DNA of 47,680 bases from an uncultured Oceanospirillaceae bacterium (lineage in GTDB: Bacteria; Pseudomonadota; Gammaproteobacteria; Pseudomonadales; Balneatricaceae): positions 1 through 47,680 of the forward strand of contig CAKZPE010000059.1 of assembly GCA_937138495.1 (NCBI GenBank), given 5' to 3'. A program made the position numbers and the translations under genes. Positions 33,852-46,643 of the stretch are shown piece after piece. The notes beneath the pieces are model-generated. The model did not search any database. It saw only the letters and a list, made by a program, of their open reading frames with translations, and was not told the origin of the DNA. The number at the start of each line of letters is the position of its first letter. Within the stretch, counting starts at the first letter, position 1.

Positions 33852-35595
33852 AGCCACAGTGGACAGTCAGGATAACCGGGAAACGTCTCAGGACGTTGCC
33901 GGTATTCAGACGCGTGCTGCCCGGGGCTGGCGTTTATGGTTAGTGTTGCTGTTGTTGTTGCTTATTGCCGGTTTTATCGTCGCCAAAATGGTGTCGCTGA
34001 ACGTGCAGGACCAGGCGTTTTTGCAAAAGCAGGGAGATTCCCGGGTGCTGAGAACCACTGCGATTCCGGCACACCGTGGGGTGATTACTGACCGTAATGG
34101 CGAGCCTCTTTCGGTCAGTGCGCCGGTTGCTACTGTGTGGGTGAACCCGAAAGCATTTGAGGCTGAAAATCCTGCCGTTGGAAAGCTGGCGGGGCTGTTA
34201 GGGTTTAAGCCCGGTGAAGTGAAAGAGAAAGTTGCCCGCTACCGGAATAAACAGTTTTTGTATCTGAAGCGTCAAATCACGCCGGACTTGGCAGAAAGTG
34301 TAGAAGCGTTGCGGATTAAAGGTCTTCATGTAGACCGTGAATACAAGCGCTATTATCCGGCATCTGAAGTAACAGCCCATTTAGTGGGCTTTACCAATTT
34401 AGACGGTGTTGGTCAGGAAGGGCTTGAGCTGGCATTTGAGGACTGGCTTAAAGGTGTGCCGGGTAAAAAGCTGGTGATGCGGGATTTGCTGGGACGGACA
34501 ATTAAGCATATCCGTCAGGTTGAAGATGTGGTGCAGGGGAAAGATCTGCAGTTGAGCATTGATCTTCGTTTGCAGTATCTGGCTTACCGTGAGCTGAAAG
34601 CGGCGGTGAGTGCACATAAAGCAGATTCAGGTGCACTGGTCATGCTGGTAGCCCCGACCGGTGAGGTGTTGGCGATGGTTAACCAGCCATCATTTAACCC
34701 TAATGACCGGTCAAATCTGATACCGGCAATGCTGCGTAACCGGGCGATTACCGATATTTTTGAGCCGGGTTCGACTATGAAGCCTCTGACGGTGGCCGCC
34801 GCACTGATGAGTGGTCAGTATACCGCTGACAGTGTGGTGGATACTGCACCGGGCTTTATTCGGGTCAGAGGGCGGACTATCAGAGACCACCGTAATTACG
34901 GTGAGCTGGATATGACGAAGATCATTACCAAGTCCAGCAACGTCGGTGTCACAAAACTGGCGCTGAGTATGCATGAAGATGCGGTACGAAACGTGTTTTA
35001 CAACCTGGGTCTGGGGCAATCCACAAACAGTGGGTTCCCAGGGGAACAGACCGGGGTTTTACCTTATGTAGAGAAGAAACGCGTGGTGGAGCGGGCCACT
35101 ATGTCATATGGCTACGGTTTATCAGCCACACCGTTACAGGTGGCGCAGGCGTATCTGCCATTTGCCAATAAAGGGGTGATGCCGACAGTTTCTTTGTTGA
35201 GGGTTGATAAACCGGACAGCTCTGTTCGGGTCATGCCGGAAGCTATTGCCGATACGGTTTTAGGCATGATGGAAACTGTGACGAACAAAGGTGGTACCGG
35301 TACTCAGGCGGCGGTTGACGGTTACCGGGTGGCGGGTAAAACAGGTACCGCTCATAAAGCTGCCAGCGGTGGTTATAAGGAAGATCAGTATATATCAGTA
35401 TTTGCCGGGATAGCGCCGGTCAGTGATCCGCGGGTCATTACTGTGGTCATGATTGATAACCCTAAAGGGCAGGAATACTACGGCGGTGAAGTTGCCGCTC
35501 CCGTGTTTTCCCGGGTTGTGGGTGGCGCACTGCGCAGTTTGAATGTTGCCCCGGATAAGTTGGCCGAGGGTGAAACCCAGGTGGTAATGAAATGA
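33841..35595 (+). CDS. ftsI: septal peptidoglycan transpeptidase FtsI (PBP3)
   Basis: Monofunctional class B penicillin-binding protein that crosslinks septal peptidoglycan with FtsW. It has one N-terminal membrane helix (about 30-52), a pedestal domain (60-240) and a transpeptidase domain. Active-site motifs are present: STMK with Ser311 (EPGSTMKPLT), SSN (KSSNVG) and KTG (AGKTGTAHK). At 584 aa it is a normal length. Its stop overlaps the murE start (ATGA). Confidence 0.97.
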   Translation: MSAKATVDSQDNRETSQDVAGIQTRAARGWRLWLVLLLLLLIAGFIVAKMVSLNVQDQAFLQKQGDSRVLRTTAIPAHRGVITDRNGEPLSVSAPVATVWVNPKAFEAENPAVGKLAGLLGFKPGEVKEKVARYRNKQFLYLKRQITPDLAESVEALRIKGLHVDREYKRYYPASEVTAHLVGFTNLDGVGQEGLELAFEDWLKGVPGKKLVMRDLLGRTIKHIRQVEDVVQGKDLQLSIDLRLQYLAYRELKAAVSAHKADSGALVMLVAPTGEVLAMVNQPSFNPNDRSNLIPAMLRNRAITDIFEPGSTMKPLTVAAALMSGQYTADSVVDTAPGFIRVRGRTIRDHRNYGELDMTKIITKSSNVGVTKLALSMHEDAVRNVFYNLGLGQSTNSGFPGEQTGVLPYVEKKRVVERATMSYGYGLSATPLQVAQAYLPFANKGVMPTVSLLRVDKPDSSVRVMPEAIADTVLGMMETVTNKGGTGTQAAVDGYRVAGKTGTAHKAASGGYKEDQYISVFAGIAPVSDPRVITVVMIDNPKGQEYYGGEVAAPVFSRVVGGALRSLNVAPDKLAEGETQVVMK

Positions 35596-37118
35596 CAGGT
35601 TTGGGAACGGGGAAAAAACTAGCTGATCTGTTGGCAGTAGGGGCTGCCGACAGTCAGTTAGCCCCACTTATTTACGACGCTGATGTGTGTGATGTGCAGA
35701 TCAGTGCGCTGACGCTGGACAGCCGTACTGTGCAGCCGGGCATGTTATTTTTTGCCCGCTCCGGCGTTGCCCACCGGGGGTGTGATTTTATTCTGGATGC
35801 ACAGGCTAAAGGTGCTGTTGCTGTGGTAGTCGCTTCATCTGACTGGCAGGCAGGGTTTGACGGGCAGGACAAGGTTACTGTTCCGGTTATTCAGGCAGAA
35901 GATATTGATGCCGTTACCGGCTCACTGGCAGCAAGGTTTTACGGCCAGCCGGGAGAGCGGCTAAAGGTTATTGGTGTCACCGGCACGAACGGTAAAACTT
36001 CCTGTGCACATTACATTGCTCAGGGGCTGAATGCTTTAGGGGAAAAGACGGCGTTAATCGGTACGGTGGGGAATGGCTTACTGGATGAACTGACGGCAGC
36101 GACTCATACCACGCCGGATGCGATCAGCCTGCATGCTTTACTGGCCGGTTTTGTGAGTGCTGGGGCGACAGCCGTGGTGATGGAAGTGTCCAGCCATGCG
36201 CTTGATCAGCAACGGGTGGCTGGTCTGAACTTTGATGTGGCTGCGTTTACTAACTTGTCCCGGGATCATTTGGACTATCACGGTGATATGCAGGGCTATT
36301 TTTCTGCAAAAGCCAGGCTGTTCACTGAACTACAGGTCCCCAGACAGGTCATTAATCTGGATGATGAGTATGGCCGTCAGTTACAGACACTGGCGACGGG
36401 GAAATCCATCACTACTTTTGGTGAAAATGCTGATGCTGCTGTCGTTGCAAATGATGTTGTACTGAATAGCGAAGGGATTACTGCAGCACTGGAAACCCCA
36501 TGGGGGCCGTTGTCGGTGAAGTCACCGCTGCTGGGGCGCTTTAACCTCAGTAATTTATTGCTGACGGTTGGTGTACTGGGTGAGCTGAATTTCAGTGCCC
36601 GCCGGATCGAAACTGCAGTCGCCGGTATTCATGCAGTACCGGGCCGGATGCAGGCGGTTCAGGCTCAGCAGCCTCTGGTGTTGGTGGACTATGCCCATAC
36701 ACCGGATGCTCTGGAAAAAGCCCTGCAGGCGGTAGTTGATTATTGTCAGGGTGATCTGGTTTGTGTGTTTGGCTGTGGGGGTGACCGGGATAACGGTAAA
36801 CGGCCGCAGATGGCAAAGGTGGCTGAATCCCTGGCGGATAAGTTAGTGGTTACCAGTGACAATCCGCGTACTGAAGCGCCTGAAAGTATTATTGATATGG
36901 TCGTGGCCGGTTTACAGCCAGAGACTGCATTTATCCGTATCGCCGACCGTCGGGAAGCGATTGAGCATGCTGTCACTTCCCTGAAGACCGACGATATTTT
37001 GCTGATCGCCGGTAAAGGTCATGAAGACTATCAGGAAGTAAACGGCGTACGTTTACCGTTTGATGACGTGAAAGTTGCGCGTCATGCACTGAGTTTAAAT
37101 CTGAGAGAAGCATTATGA
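35592..37118 (+). CDS. murE: UDP-MurNAc-tripeptide synthetase MurE
   Basis: Adds meso-diaminopimelate to UDP-MurNAc-L-Ala-D-Glu. The Mur ligase layout is complete: substrate domain, ATP loop GVTGTNGKTS (Lys135), the central domain with HTTPDA and MEVSSHAL, and the C-terminal domain with the DNPR motif (SDNPRTEAPE) typical of meso-diaminopimelate enzymes, and GKGHEDYQ. The length of 508 aa is usual. It overlaps both ftsI and murF by 4 bases, indicating tight coupling. Confidence 0.97.
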   Translation: MTGLGTGKKLADLLAVGAADSQLAPLIYDADVCDVQISALTLDSRTVQPGMLFFARSGVAHRGCDFILDAQAKGAVAVVVASSDWQAGFDGQDKVTVPVIQAEDIDAVTGSLAARFYGQPGERLKVIGVTGTNGKTSCAHYIAQGLNALGEKTALIGTVGNGLLDELTAATHTTPDAISLHALLAGFVSAGATAVVMEVSSHALDQQRVAGLNFDVAAFTNLSRDHLDYHGDMQGYFSAKARLFTELQVPRQVINLDDEYGRQLQTLATGKSITTFGENADAAVVANDVVLNSEGITAALETPWGPLSVKSPLLGRFNLSNLLLTVGVLGELNFSARRIETAVAGIHAVPGRMQAVQAQQPLVLVDYAHTPDALEKALQAVVDYCQGDLVCVFGCGGDRDNGKRPQMAKVAESLADKLVVTSDNPRTEAPESIIDMVVAGLQPETAFIRIADRREAIEHAVTSLKTDDILLIAGKGHEDYQEVNGVRLPFDDVKVARHALSLNLREAL

Positions 37119-38485
37119 ACGGCCCATTCTCACTGCAGCAGCTACAGCAGGCTTTGTCTGCAGAGCTTATTAGTACCGCTGATGTGAAGATTACCGGCGT
37201 GAGTACCGATACCCGCCAGTTAAAGGAAGGTGATCTGTTCCTGGCGATAAAAGGGCCGAATTTTGATGCTCATAGCCTGGTTGCTCAGGCGGAAGAAAAA
37301 GGGGCTGTTGCGCTGGTGGTCGAGCATCAGGTGAATTCTGCCCTGCCGCAGTTGGTTGTGAAAGACAGCCGTCTGGCGCTGGGTGCTCTTGGCGCGTTTA
37401 ACCGCAGTTTTTTTAATGGCCGTGTGTTTGCTATTACCGGCAGCAGTGGAAAAACCACTGTTAAAGAAATGCTGGCATCGGTGAACAGTCAGCGCGGACA
37501 AACACTGGCGACCTGCGGCAATCTGAATAATGAGATCGGTGTGCCACTGACGTTGCTACGTCTGAGTGCAGAAGACCGGTTTGCTGTCATCGAAATGGGT
37601 GCCAGCGGTGCGAATGAAATTGATTACAGTGTTGGCCTGACAAAGCCTCATGTTGCTTTGCTGAATAATGCGCTGGCTGCTCATCTTGAGGGCTTTGGTA
37701 GCCTGGAAGGGGTGGTTCATGCCAAGGCTGAGATTTTTAACGGTCTGTCTGCGGGCGGTGTTGGCATCATCAACCGGGATGATCCGCATTTCAGTGTTTG
37801 GAACAGCATGCTGGAAGAACAGTCACATCTTAGCTTTGGCTTGCATCCGGAGGCCGATGTAACGGCAACGGATATTGCCCGGCAGGGGAACGGCTGCTAT
37901 CAGTTTGTGCTGCAGTTTAATGGTCAGCAACAGCCGGTTCAGCTGGCGATGCTGGGGCGTCACAATGTGAATAATGCGCTGGCCGCTGCCGCCGCAGCTT
38001 TGGCTGACAATTGTTCGCTGAAAGATATTGCTGCTGGTTTAAGTGCCTGTAAGGCGGTGCCGGGTCGGATGTGTCCGACTGCTTCAGACAACGGTTTGCT
38101 GATTGACGATACCTACAATGCAAACCCGGGTTCCATGAAAGCGGCTGTGGATGCATTGCTGGATCTGACAAACGCTGATGCAGTAAGTGTGCTGGCACTG
38201 GGTGATATGGGTGAGCTTGGGCCGGATGAAGCAGACATTCATGCGGATATCGGCCGCTATGCTGCGCAGGCAGGTGTTGATGTGCTTTATACCTGTGGGC
38301 CGTTAGGTGTGCATACCGTGGCAGCGTATGAGGCTGCCGGCGGAAAACAGTCTGAAAGCTTTATGCAGCACGGGGATGTGGTGCAGGCGATTCAGCAATT
38401 ATCAAATAACAGGGTGACGCTGGCGAAGGGGTCGCGGAGCGCAAGAATGGAACAGGTCATTCAGGGCCTGCAAGAGAGAGGTTAA
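37115..38485 (+). CDS. murF: UDP-MurNAc-pentapeptide synthetase MurF
   Basis: Adds D-Ala-D-Ala to the tripeptide, completing the cytoplasmic nucleotide precursor. Motifs are [14 protein letters not shown] (ATP loop), [24 protein letters not shown] and the C-terminal [18 protein letters not shown]. The length of 456 aa is normal. It starts inside the end of murE and ends 4 bases before mraY. It uses the D-Ala-D-Ala made by the ddl product encoded at the far end of this cluster. Confidence 0.97.
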   Translation: MNGPFSLQQLQQALSAELISTADVKITGVSTDTRQLKEGDLFLAIKGPNFDAHSLVAQAEEKGAVALVVEHQVNSALPQLVVKDSRLALGALGAFNRSFFNGRVFAITGSSGKTTVKEMLASVNSQRGQTLATCGNLNNEIGVPLTLLRLSAEDRFAVIEMGASGANEIDYSVGLTKPHVALLNNALAAHLEGFGSLEGVVHAKAEIFNGLSAGGVGIINRDDPHFSVWNSMLEEQSHLSFGLHPEADVTATDIARQGNGCYQFVLQFNGQQQPVQLAMLGRHNVNNALAAAAAALADNCSLKDIAAGLSACKAVPGRMCPTASDNGLLIDDTYNANPGSMKAAVDALLDLTNADAVSVLALGDMGELGPDEADIHADIGRYAAQAGVDVLYTCGPLGVHTVAAYEAAGGKQSESFMQHGDVVQAIQQLSNNRVTLAKGSRSARMEQVIQGLQERG

Positions 38486-38489
38486 ATCA

Positions 38490-39572
38490 ATGTTACTCCT
38501 TCTAACCGATTGGTTAGCACAACACTTTTCCAGCTTTACCGTATTCAGTTATCTGACGTTACGGGGGATTTTGGGAGTACTGACTGCACTGGCGATTTCT
38601 CTGATGTTTGGGCCATTACTGATCCGCACCCTGAAAATGAAACAGATTGGCCAGTCTGTCCGTGATGACGGTCCTCTGTCGCACCTGAGTAAAGCCGGTA
38701 CGCCGACAATGGGCGGTGCACTGATTCTGCTGGCAATTATGATCAGCAGCCTGTTATGGGGAGATCTGACTAACCGCTATGTATGGGTTGTTTTGATAGT
38801 AACCTTTATCTTCGGTGCTGTTGGCTGGGTGGATGATTACCGAATGGTGATCGAGAAGAATTCCCGAGGGTTACCGGCCCGCTGGAAATATTTCTGGCAA
38901 TCCGTTGGTGGCATCGGGGCCGCAGTTTTCCTGTATATCACTGCGACTTCACCGGTTGAAACCCAATTGATTATTCCGGTATTTAAAGATGTTGCTCTTG
39001 AGATGGGTATTTTTTACATCGTGTTTACCTATTTCGTCATCGTGGGCAGTTCCAATGCGGTAAACCTGACAGACGGTCTGGATGGCCTGGCCATTTTACC
39101 GACAGTTATGGTCGCCGGTGCGCTGGCGATTTTTGCCTATCTGAGCGGTCACGTGCAGTTTGCGAATTATCTGAATATCCCGTATCTGCCAGGCTCTGGT
39201 GAGTTGATTATTATTTGTGGTTCGATCGTCGGTGCCGGTCTTGGCTTCCTGTGGTTCAACGCCTATCCGGCGCAGGTTTTTATGGGCGATGTAGGTGCAC
39301 TGGCACTGGGGGCTGCACTGGGTGTAATTGCGGTTATTGTCCGTCAGGAGCTGGTATTGCTGATTATGGGCGGTGTCTTTGTGATTGAAACTGTTTCGGT
39401 CATTTTGCAGGTTGCTTCATTCAAGCTGACCGGCCGGCGTATCTTCCGGATGGCACCATTGCATCATCATTTTGAATTAAAAGGCTGGCCTGAGCCTCGG
39501 GTCATCGTACGCTTCTGGATCATTACTGTTGTATTAGTACTGATCGGTCTGGCAACACTGAAGATTCGCTGA
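38490..39572 (+). CDS. mraY: phospho-MurNAc-pentapeptide transferase MraY
   Basis: Ten-helix inner-membrane enzyme that moves phospho-MurNAc-pentapeptide to undecaprenyl phosphate, making lipid I. Conserved motifs include GTPTMGG, the Asp-rich [25 protein letters not shown] and the C-terminal [15 protein letters not shown]. At 360 aa it matches the family exactly. The start follows murF by 4 bases. Confidence 0.97.
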   Translation: MLLLLTDWLAQHFSSFTVFSYLTLRGILGVLTALAISLMFGPLLIRTLKMKQIGQSVRDDGPLSHLSKAGTPTMGGALILLAIMISSLLWGDLTNRYVWVVLIVTFIFGAVGWVDDYRMVIEKNSRGLPARWKYFWQSVGGIGAAVFLYITATSPVETQLIIPVFKDVALEMGIFYIVFTYFVIVGSSNAVNLTDGLDGLAILPTVMVAGALAIFAYLSGHVQFANYLNIPYLPGSGELIIICGSIVGAGLGFLWFNAYPAQVFMGDVGALALGAALGVIAVIVRQELVLLIMGGVFVIETVSVILQVASFKLTGRRIFRMAPLHHHFELKGWPEPRVIVRFWIITVVLVLIGLATLKIR

Positions 39573-39593
39573 GAATCAGAGGAATACATCGCT

Positions 39594-40943
39594 GTGACGC
39601 TGATTGCATCTGATAACCGCCGTATCGTCATCGGGTTAGGACAAACCGGGCTTTCCTGTGCCCGGTTTCTGGCCCGTGAGGGTTTGCCGTTTGCACTGAT
39701 GGATACCCGGCAAACGCCACCGAACCTCGAAGTAATCAAAGCTGAGTTTCCACAGGCTGAAGTGTTTTGCGGTCCGCTGAATGCAGAGGTGTTATGCGCA
39801 GCCGGAGAGTTGTTGCTCAGCCCGGGGGTGGCGAAAGATCAGCCCGCTATTCAGCAGGCGGTTGATGCGGGCGTGAAACTATCTGGTGATATTGACATGT
39901 TTTGCCGTCAGATCAGTGCGCCGGTCATTGCTATCACCGGCTCAAATGCGAAGAGCACTGTGACCAGTCTGGTTGGACAGATGGCGCTAAATGCAGGCAT
40001 TGATACCGGTATTGGCGGCAATTTGGGGACACCGGTTCTGGATATGCTGGCGGAAGGTGAGCAGGCTTTATATGTGCTGGAACTGTCCAGTTTTCAGTTG
40101 GAAACCACCCATGACCTGCGCCCGGCTGTTGCGACAGTGCTGAATATCAGTCCGGACCATCTTGACCGTTATAATAATGATATGCAGCTGTATTATCAGG
40201 CTAAGCACCGGATTTTCCGGGGGGCACAGCACGTTGTAATAAACCGCGATGATGCGCTGACGAGCCCGCTATTACCTGAACAGGTTAAACGCTGCAGTTT
40301 TGGTCTGGATAAACCTGACTTACAGGACTTTGGTGTTATTCAGCAAAACGGTGAAGCCTGGCTGGCGAAAGGCTTGCAGGGGCTTATGCCGGTAAATGCC
40401 ATGAAGTTACGGGGCGGTCATAACGTTGCCAATGCTCTGTCTGCACTGGCGCTGGGAGATGCTGTCGATTTACCGATGGCTGTGATGCTGAAAACACTGG
40501 AAACCTTTGCCGGGTTGCGTCACCGCTGTCAGTGGGTGGCTGAGCTGGCAGGGGTGAATTACTTTAATGACTCCAAAGGCACGAATGTCGGAGCAACCGA
40601 AGCCGCCCTGAACGGATTAGGTGCGACGCTAGCACATGGACAAAAGATTATTCTGATCGCAGGCGGTCAGGGGAAAGGGGCTGAGTTTGATGCCCTGAGT
40701 GCGCCGTTGGAAAAATATGGCCGTTCCCTGGTACTGATAGGTGAAGATGCCAACAAACTGGCAGCTGTTATTGATCTGGATAGATATTACGCTGACAGCA
40801 TGTCAGCAGCAGTTAAGCAGGCACAGGCATTAGCAGAGCCAGGGGATATAGTGTTGCTCTCTCCTGCCTGTGCCAGCTTTGATATGTTTACCAGCTTCAC
40901 CGCCCGGGGTGATGCGTTTTGTGATGCGGTGCTGGCGCTGTGA
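39594..40943 (+). CDS. murD: UDP-MurNAc-L-alanine:D-glutamate ligase MurD
   Basis: Adds D-glutamate to UDP-MurNAc-L-Ala. It has the N-terminal Rossmann-like domain (IVIGLGQTGLSCARFL), the ATP loop ITGSNAKSTVTSLV, the ELSSFQLETT motif, the HRCQWVAE and NDSKGTNVGAT segments and the SPACASFDMF end motif. The ATP loop reads SNAKST rather than the more common TNGKST, as in several gammaproteobacteria. The start is a GTG with AGAGGA upstream. It overlaps ftsW by 4 bases. Confidence 0.97.
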   Translation: MTLIASDNRRIVIGLGQTGLSCARFLAREGLPFALMDTRQTPPNLEVIKAEFPQAEVFCGPLNAEVLCAAGELLLSPGVAKDQPAIQQAVDAGVKLSGDIDMFCRQISAPVIAITGSNAKSTVTSLVGQMALNAGIDTGIGGNLGTPVLDMLAEGEQALYVLELSSFQLETTHDLRPAVATVLNISPDHLDRYNNDMQLYYQAKHRIFRGAQHVVINRDDALTSPLLPEQVKRCSFGLDKPDLQDFGVIQQNGEAWLAKGLQGLMPVNAMKLRGGHNVANALSALALGDAVDLPMAVMLKTLETFAGLRHRCQWVAELAGVNYFNDSKGTNVGATEAALNGLGATLAHGQKIILIAGGQGKGAEFDALSAPLEKYGRSLVLIGEDANKLAAVIDLDRYYADSMSAAVKQAQALAEPGDIVLLSPACASFDMFTSFTARGDAFCDAVLAL

Positions 40944-42229
40944 ATATACTGAGCCGGCTAACCGGTCGGGGCATTGCTGCTCCACAGACAGTTGCACCTG
41001 TGAATCAGGTGTTGCCGTTTGATGCCTGGTTGCTGGCCGCGGCGCTGAGCCTGATGTTGATTGGTTTTGTGATGATCAGTTCTGCATCTATCGAAGTGGC
41101 ATCAGTTAAGAATAACAACCCGTTTTTTTACATGATTCGTCACGGGGTGTTTATTTTGCTGGGGCTGACCGGTGCTGTGATTGTCTCCAGAATCCCAATG
41201 GCAATGTGGCAGCGTAGCGGCCCGTGGTTGCTGTTTTTAGGGCTGGCTTTACTGATACTGGTATTGCTGGTTGGCCGGGAAGTTAACGGCAGTACCCGCT
41301 GGATTGGCTTTGGCCCGATTAACCTTCAGGCTTCTGAAATTGCCAAATTCAGTATGGTGATTTATCTGGCGGGTTATCTGGTACGGCGGTTATCTGAAGT
41401 CCGTTCCAGCTGGAAAGGTGTCGCTAAACCGGCATTGCCGCTGGCATTTTTTGTATTGCTGCTGATACTCGAACCTGACTTTGGTGCGGCGGTTGTACTG
41501 ATGGGCACTGTGATGGGAATGATCTTCCTGGGGGGGATGAAGTTTGGTCAGTTCTTATTAGTGGTAACGGGGTGTTTATCTGTAATTGCGACCCTGGCGG
41601 TGGTTCAGCCATACCGGATGCAGCGGCTACAGACATTCCTTGATCCGTGGGCTGATCCTTACGGCAGTGGTTATCAGTTAGCTCAGGCACAGATTGCCTT
41701 CGGCCGTGGGGACTGGTTTGGTACCGGACTTGGGAACAGTGTGCAGAAGTTGTTTTATCTGCCTGAAGCCCATACGGATTTTGTATTTTCTGTACTGGCT
41801 GAAGAAATGGGCGGTGTAGGCGCATTATGTGTGGTTGCGCTGTATGTCGTGCTGGTATTGCGGGTCTTCAGTATTGGACGCCAGGCCGAGAAGCAGGAAC
41901 AGTTTTTCATGAGTTATGTTGCTTATGGTTTTGGCATCATGCTGGCGGCGCAGGCGCTGATTAATATCGGGGTGAATGTCGGTGCGTTGCCAACGAAAGG
42001 TTTAACGCTGCCGTTGCTCAGTTATGGCGGCAGTAGTTTGCTGGTATGTGCGGCCATGCTCGCCATGGTGTTGCGGATTGATTATGAGTTGAAAATATTG
42101 CGTTTAAAGACAGATAGCGGCACGGGTGCCGGTACGGAAAAAAAGAAGAACAAAAAGAAGGCTGCAGCAACTGATGTGTCATCAGAGTACGGAAAATCCC
42201 GGGAGGCGATGAATGTCAGTGGCGCATAA
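40940..42229 (+). CDS. ftsW: septal peptidoglycan glycosyltransferase FtsW
   Basis: SEDS-family polymerase that builds septal glycan strands from lipid II together with FtsI. Ten membrane helices are predicted. Family motifs are visible: NGSTRWIGFGPINLQASEIAK, LEPDFGAAVV, DPYGSGYQLAQAQIA, LPEAHTDFVFSVLAEEMG and the terminal PLLSYGGSSLL. The C-terminal tail is long and lysine-rich (EKKKNKKKAA). The start is a GTG inside the end of murD. The 429-aa length is slightly above the E. coli protein because of the tail. Confidence 0.97.
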   Translation: MNILSRLTGRGIAAPQTVAPVNQVLPFDAWLLAAALSLMLIGFVMISSASIEVASVKNNNPFFYMIRHGVFILLGLTGAVIVSRIPMAMWQRSGPWLLFLGLALLILVLLVGREVNGSTRWIGFGPINLQASEIAKFSMVIYLAGYLVRRLSEVRSSWKGVAKPALPLAFFVLLLILEPDFGAAVVLMGTVMGMIFLGGMKFGQFLLVVTGCLSVIATLAVVQPYRMQRLQTFLDPWADPYGSGYQLAQAQIAFGRGDWFGTGLGNSVQKLFYLPEAHTDFVFSVLAEEMGGVGALCVVALYVVLVLRVFSIGRQAEKQEQFFMSYVAYGFGIMLAAQALINIGVNVGALPTKGLTLPLLSYGGSSLLVCAAMLAMVLRIDYELKILRLKTDSGTGAGTEKKKNKKKAAATDVSSEYGKSREAMNVSGA

Positions 42230-43306
42230 AACATTATTGGTGATGGCTGGTGGTACAGGGGGCCATGTTTTCCCGGCGTTAGCCTGCGCGGACCTGCTGC
42301 GTGAGCAGGGGATTAATGTTGAATGGTTAGGAACATCTGCAGGAATTGAAGCCCGGGTCGTGCCTGATGCAGATATTAAGTTGCATTGTATTGATGTAAC
42401 AGGCCTTCGGGGTAAGGGAAAACTGAGCTTATTACTGGCGCCTTTTAAGTTAGTTAAGGCCTGCTATCAGGCATTGAAAGTACTGCGTAAAGTGAAGCCG
42501 GATGCCGTTTTGGGGATGGGAGGTTTTGCTTCGGGTCCGGGCGGTGCGGCGGCGTATCTTTCTGGCGTGCCGGTGATTGTGCATGAGCAGAACGCTGCCG
42601 CGGGTATGACGAATAAGTTGTTATCCAAAGTGGCCAGCGTTGTTATGGAAGCTTTTGGCGGTGCGTTTAACAGTAAGTTAAAGACGCAGGTCGTAGGTAA
42701 CCCGGTCCGGGGAAATATTTTGCAATTACCTGAACCACAGGTTCGCTTTGCTGAGCGAAGCGGTGCTTTACGGTTACTGGTGGTTGGCGGAAGTTTAGGC
42801 GCGCAGGCGATTAATACTCTATTACCGCAGGTGCTACAGGAATTGCCGGAAGGTCAGTTTGAAGTGCTGCATCAGGCGGGAAAACGCAATATTGAGTCAA
42901 CTGAGCAGGCGTATGATGCGGCGGGTTTGCTGGATAAAGCTAATATCCGTGTGGTGGACTTTATTGACCGGATGGATGAAGCCTATGGCTGGGCAGATAT
43001 TGTGCTATGCAGGGCCGGTGCGCTGACAGTCAGTGAGTTAAGCATTGCGGGAGCTGCAGCGATCTTAGTGCCGTTCCCGTATGCGGTGGATGACCATCAG
43101 ACCGGTAATGCGCGTTATCTCTCAGAGAAAGGTGCGGCTGTGCTGGTACAGCAGAGGGATCTGGATAAAACACGTTTAAAGACCCTGCTGACGGATGAAC
43201 TGTCGCAGCGGGATACATTATTAGAGATGGCACAGGCGGCCAAAAGCTTGGGTCGGCCTGAGGCAACTGAGATTGTTGCCAAAGCATGCCTGGAGGAAAT
43301 GAAGTA

Positions 43307-43307
<1 letters not shown>
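42213..43307 (+). CDS. murG: lipid II synthase MurG
   Basis: Transfers GlcNAc from UDP-GlcNAc to lipid I on the inner face of the membrane. The family motifs are [14 protein letters not shown] (residues 11-24), [37 protein letters not shown] and the nucleotide-sugar site [14 protein letters not shown] with [11 protein letters not shown]. At 364 aa it is normal. It overlaps ftsW by 17 bases; GGAGG at 42202-42206 serves its ATG. Confidence 0.97.
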
Positions 43308-46171
<2,864 letters not shown>

Positions 46172-46174
46172 GCT

Positions 46175-46561
46175 ATGACAACACAGGTTACAAAAGGCAT
46201 TAAAATTTCAGTGAATACTAATTTTGAGGGAACCTTCTTCAAAAACTACAAAATGCATTATGCTTTTGGGTACACTATTACTATTGAAAACCAAAGTAAA
46301 GACCCTGTGCAACTAACATCCCGTCACTGGAGAATTTATGATTCTTTGAATGATGTAGAAACCTTGGACGGAGAAGGTGTTATTGGAAAAAAGCCCGTCA
46401 TTAAACCGGGTGAATCCCACACCTATAATTCTGGATGCTTACTAACCTCGCCTATTGGAGCCATGAAGGGACATTACAACATGGTTAATTTTAGTTCGGC
46501 AGAAAAGTTTAGAGTGTTCATCCCCACATTTAAGTTCAGTGCCCCGTTTGCCCTGAATTGA
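46175..46561 (+). CDS. apaG: ApaG domain protein
   Basis: 128-aa member of the ApaG family, a fibronectin-type beta fold linked to divalent cation (Co2+/Mg2+) tolerance. Motifs are YTITIENQSKDPVQLTSRHW, GEGVIGKKPVIKPGESHTY, LTSPIGAMKGHY and the FxVxIPxF end (FRVFIPTFKFSAP). The sequence is of the Bacteroidetes type, and the neighbours DUF3667 and pruA match the order I know from flavobacteria. It is complete. Confidence 0.92.
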   Translation: MTTQVTKGIKISVNTNFEGTFFKNYKMHYAFGYTITIENQSKDPVQLTSRHWRIYDSLNDVETLDGEGVIGKKPVIKPGESHTYNSGCLLTSPIGAMKGHYNMVNFSSAEKFRVFIPTFKFSAPFALN

Positions 46562-46605
46562 TTTGTTTTATACCCCATTTAGTTTTTAGTAGTAAACCCT
46601 TTTAG

Positions 46606-46613
46606 TACCTTTG
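46606..46613 (+). promoter_or_regulatory. Bacteroidetes-type -7 promoter element
   Basis: TACCTTTG matches the TAnnTTTG -7 box of Bacteroidetes housekeeping promoters and lies 30 bp before pruA. The -33 element is not clear. Confidence 0.5.
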
Positions 46614-46643
46614 TCAAACTTTTTAATTTCTAAAATTTTGACC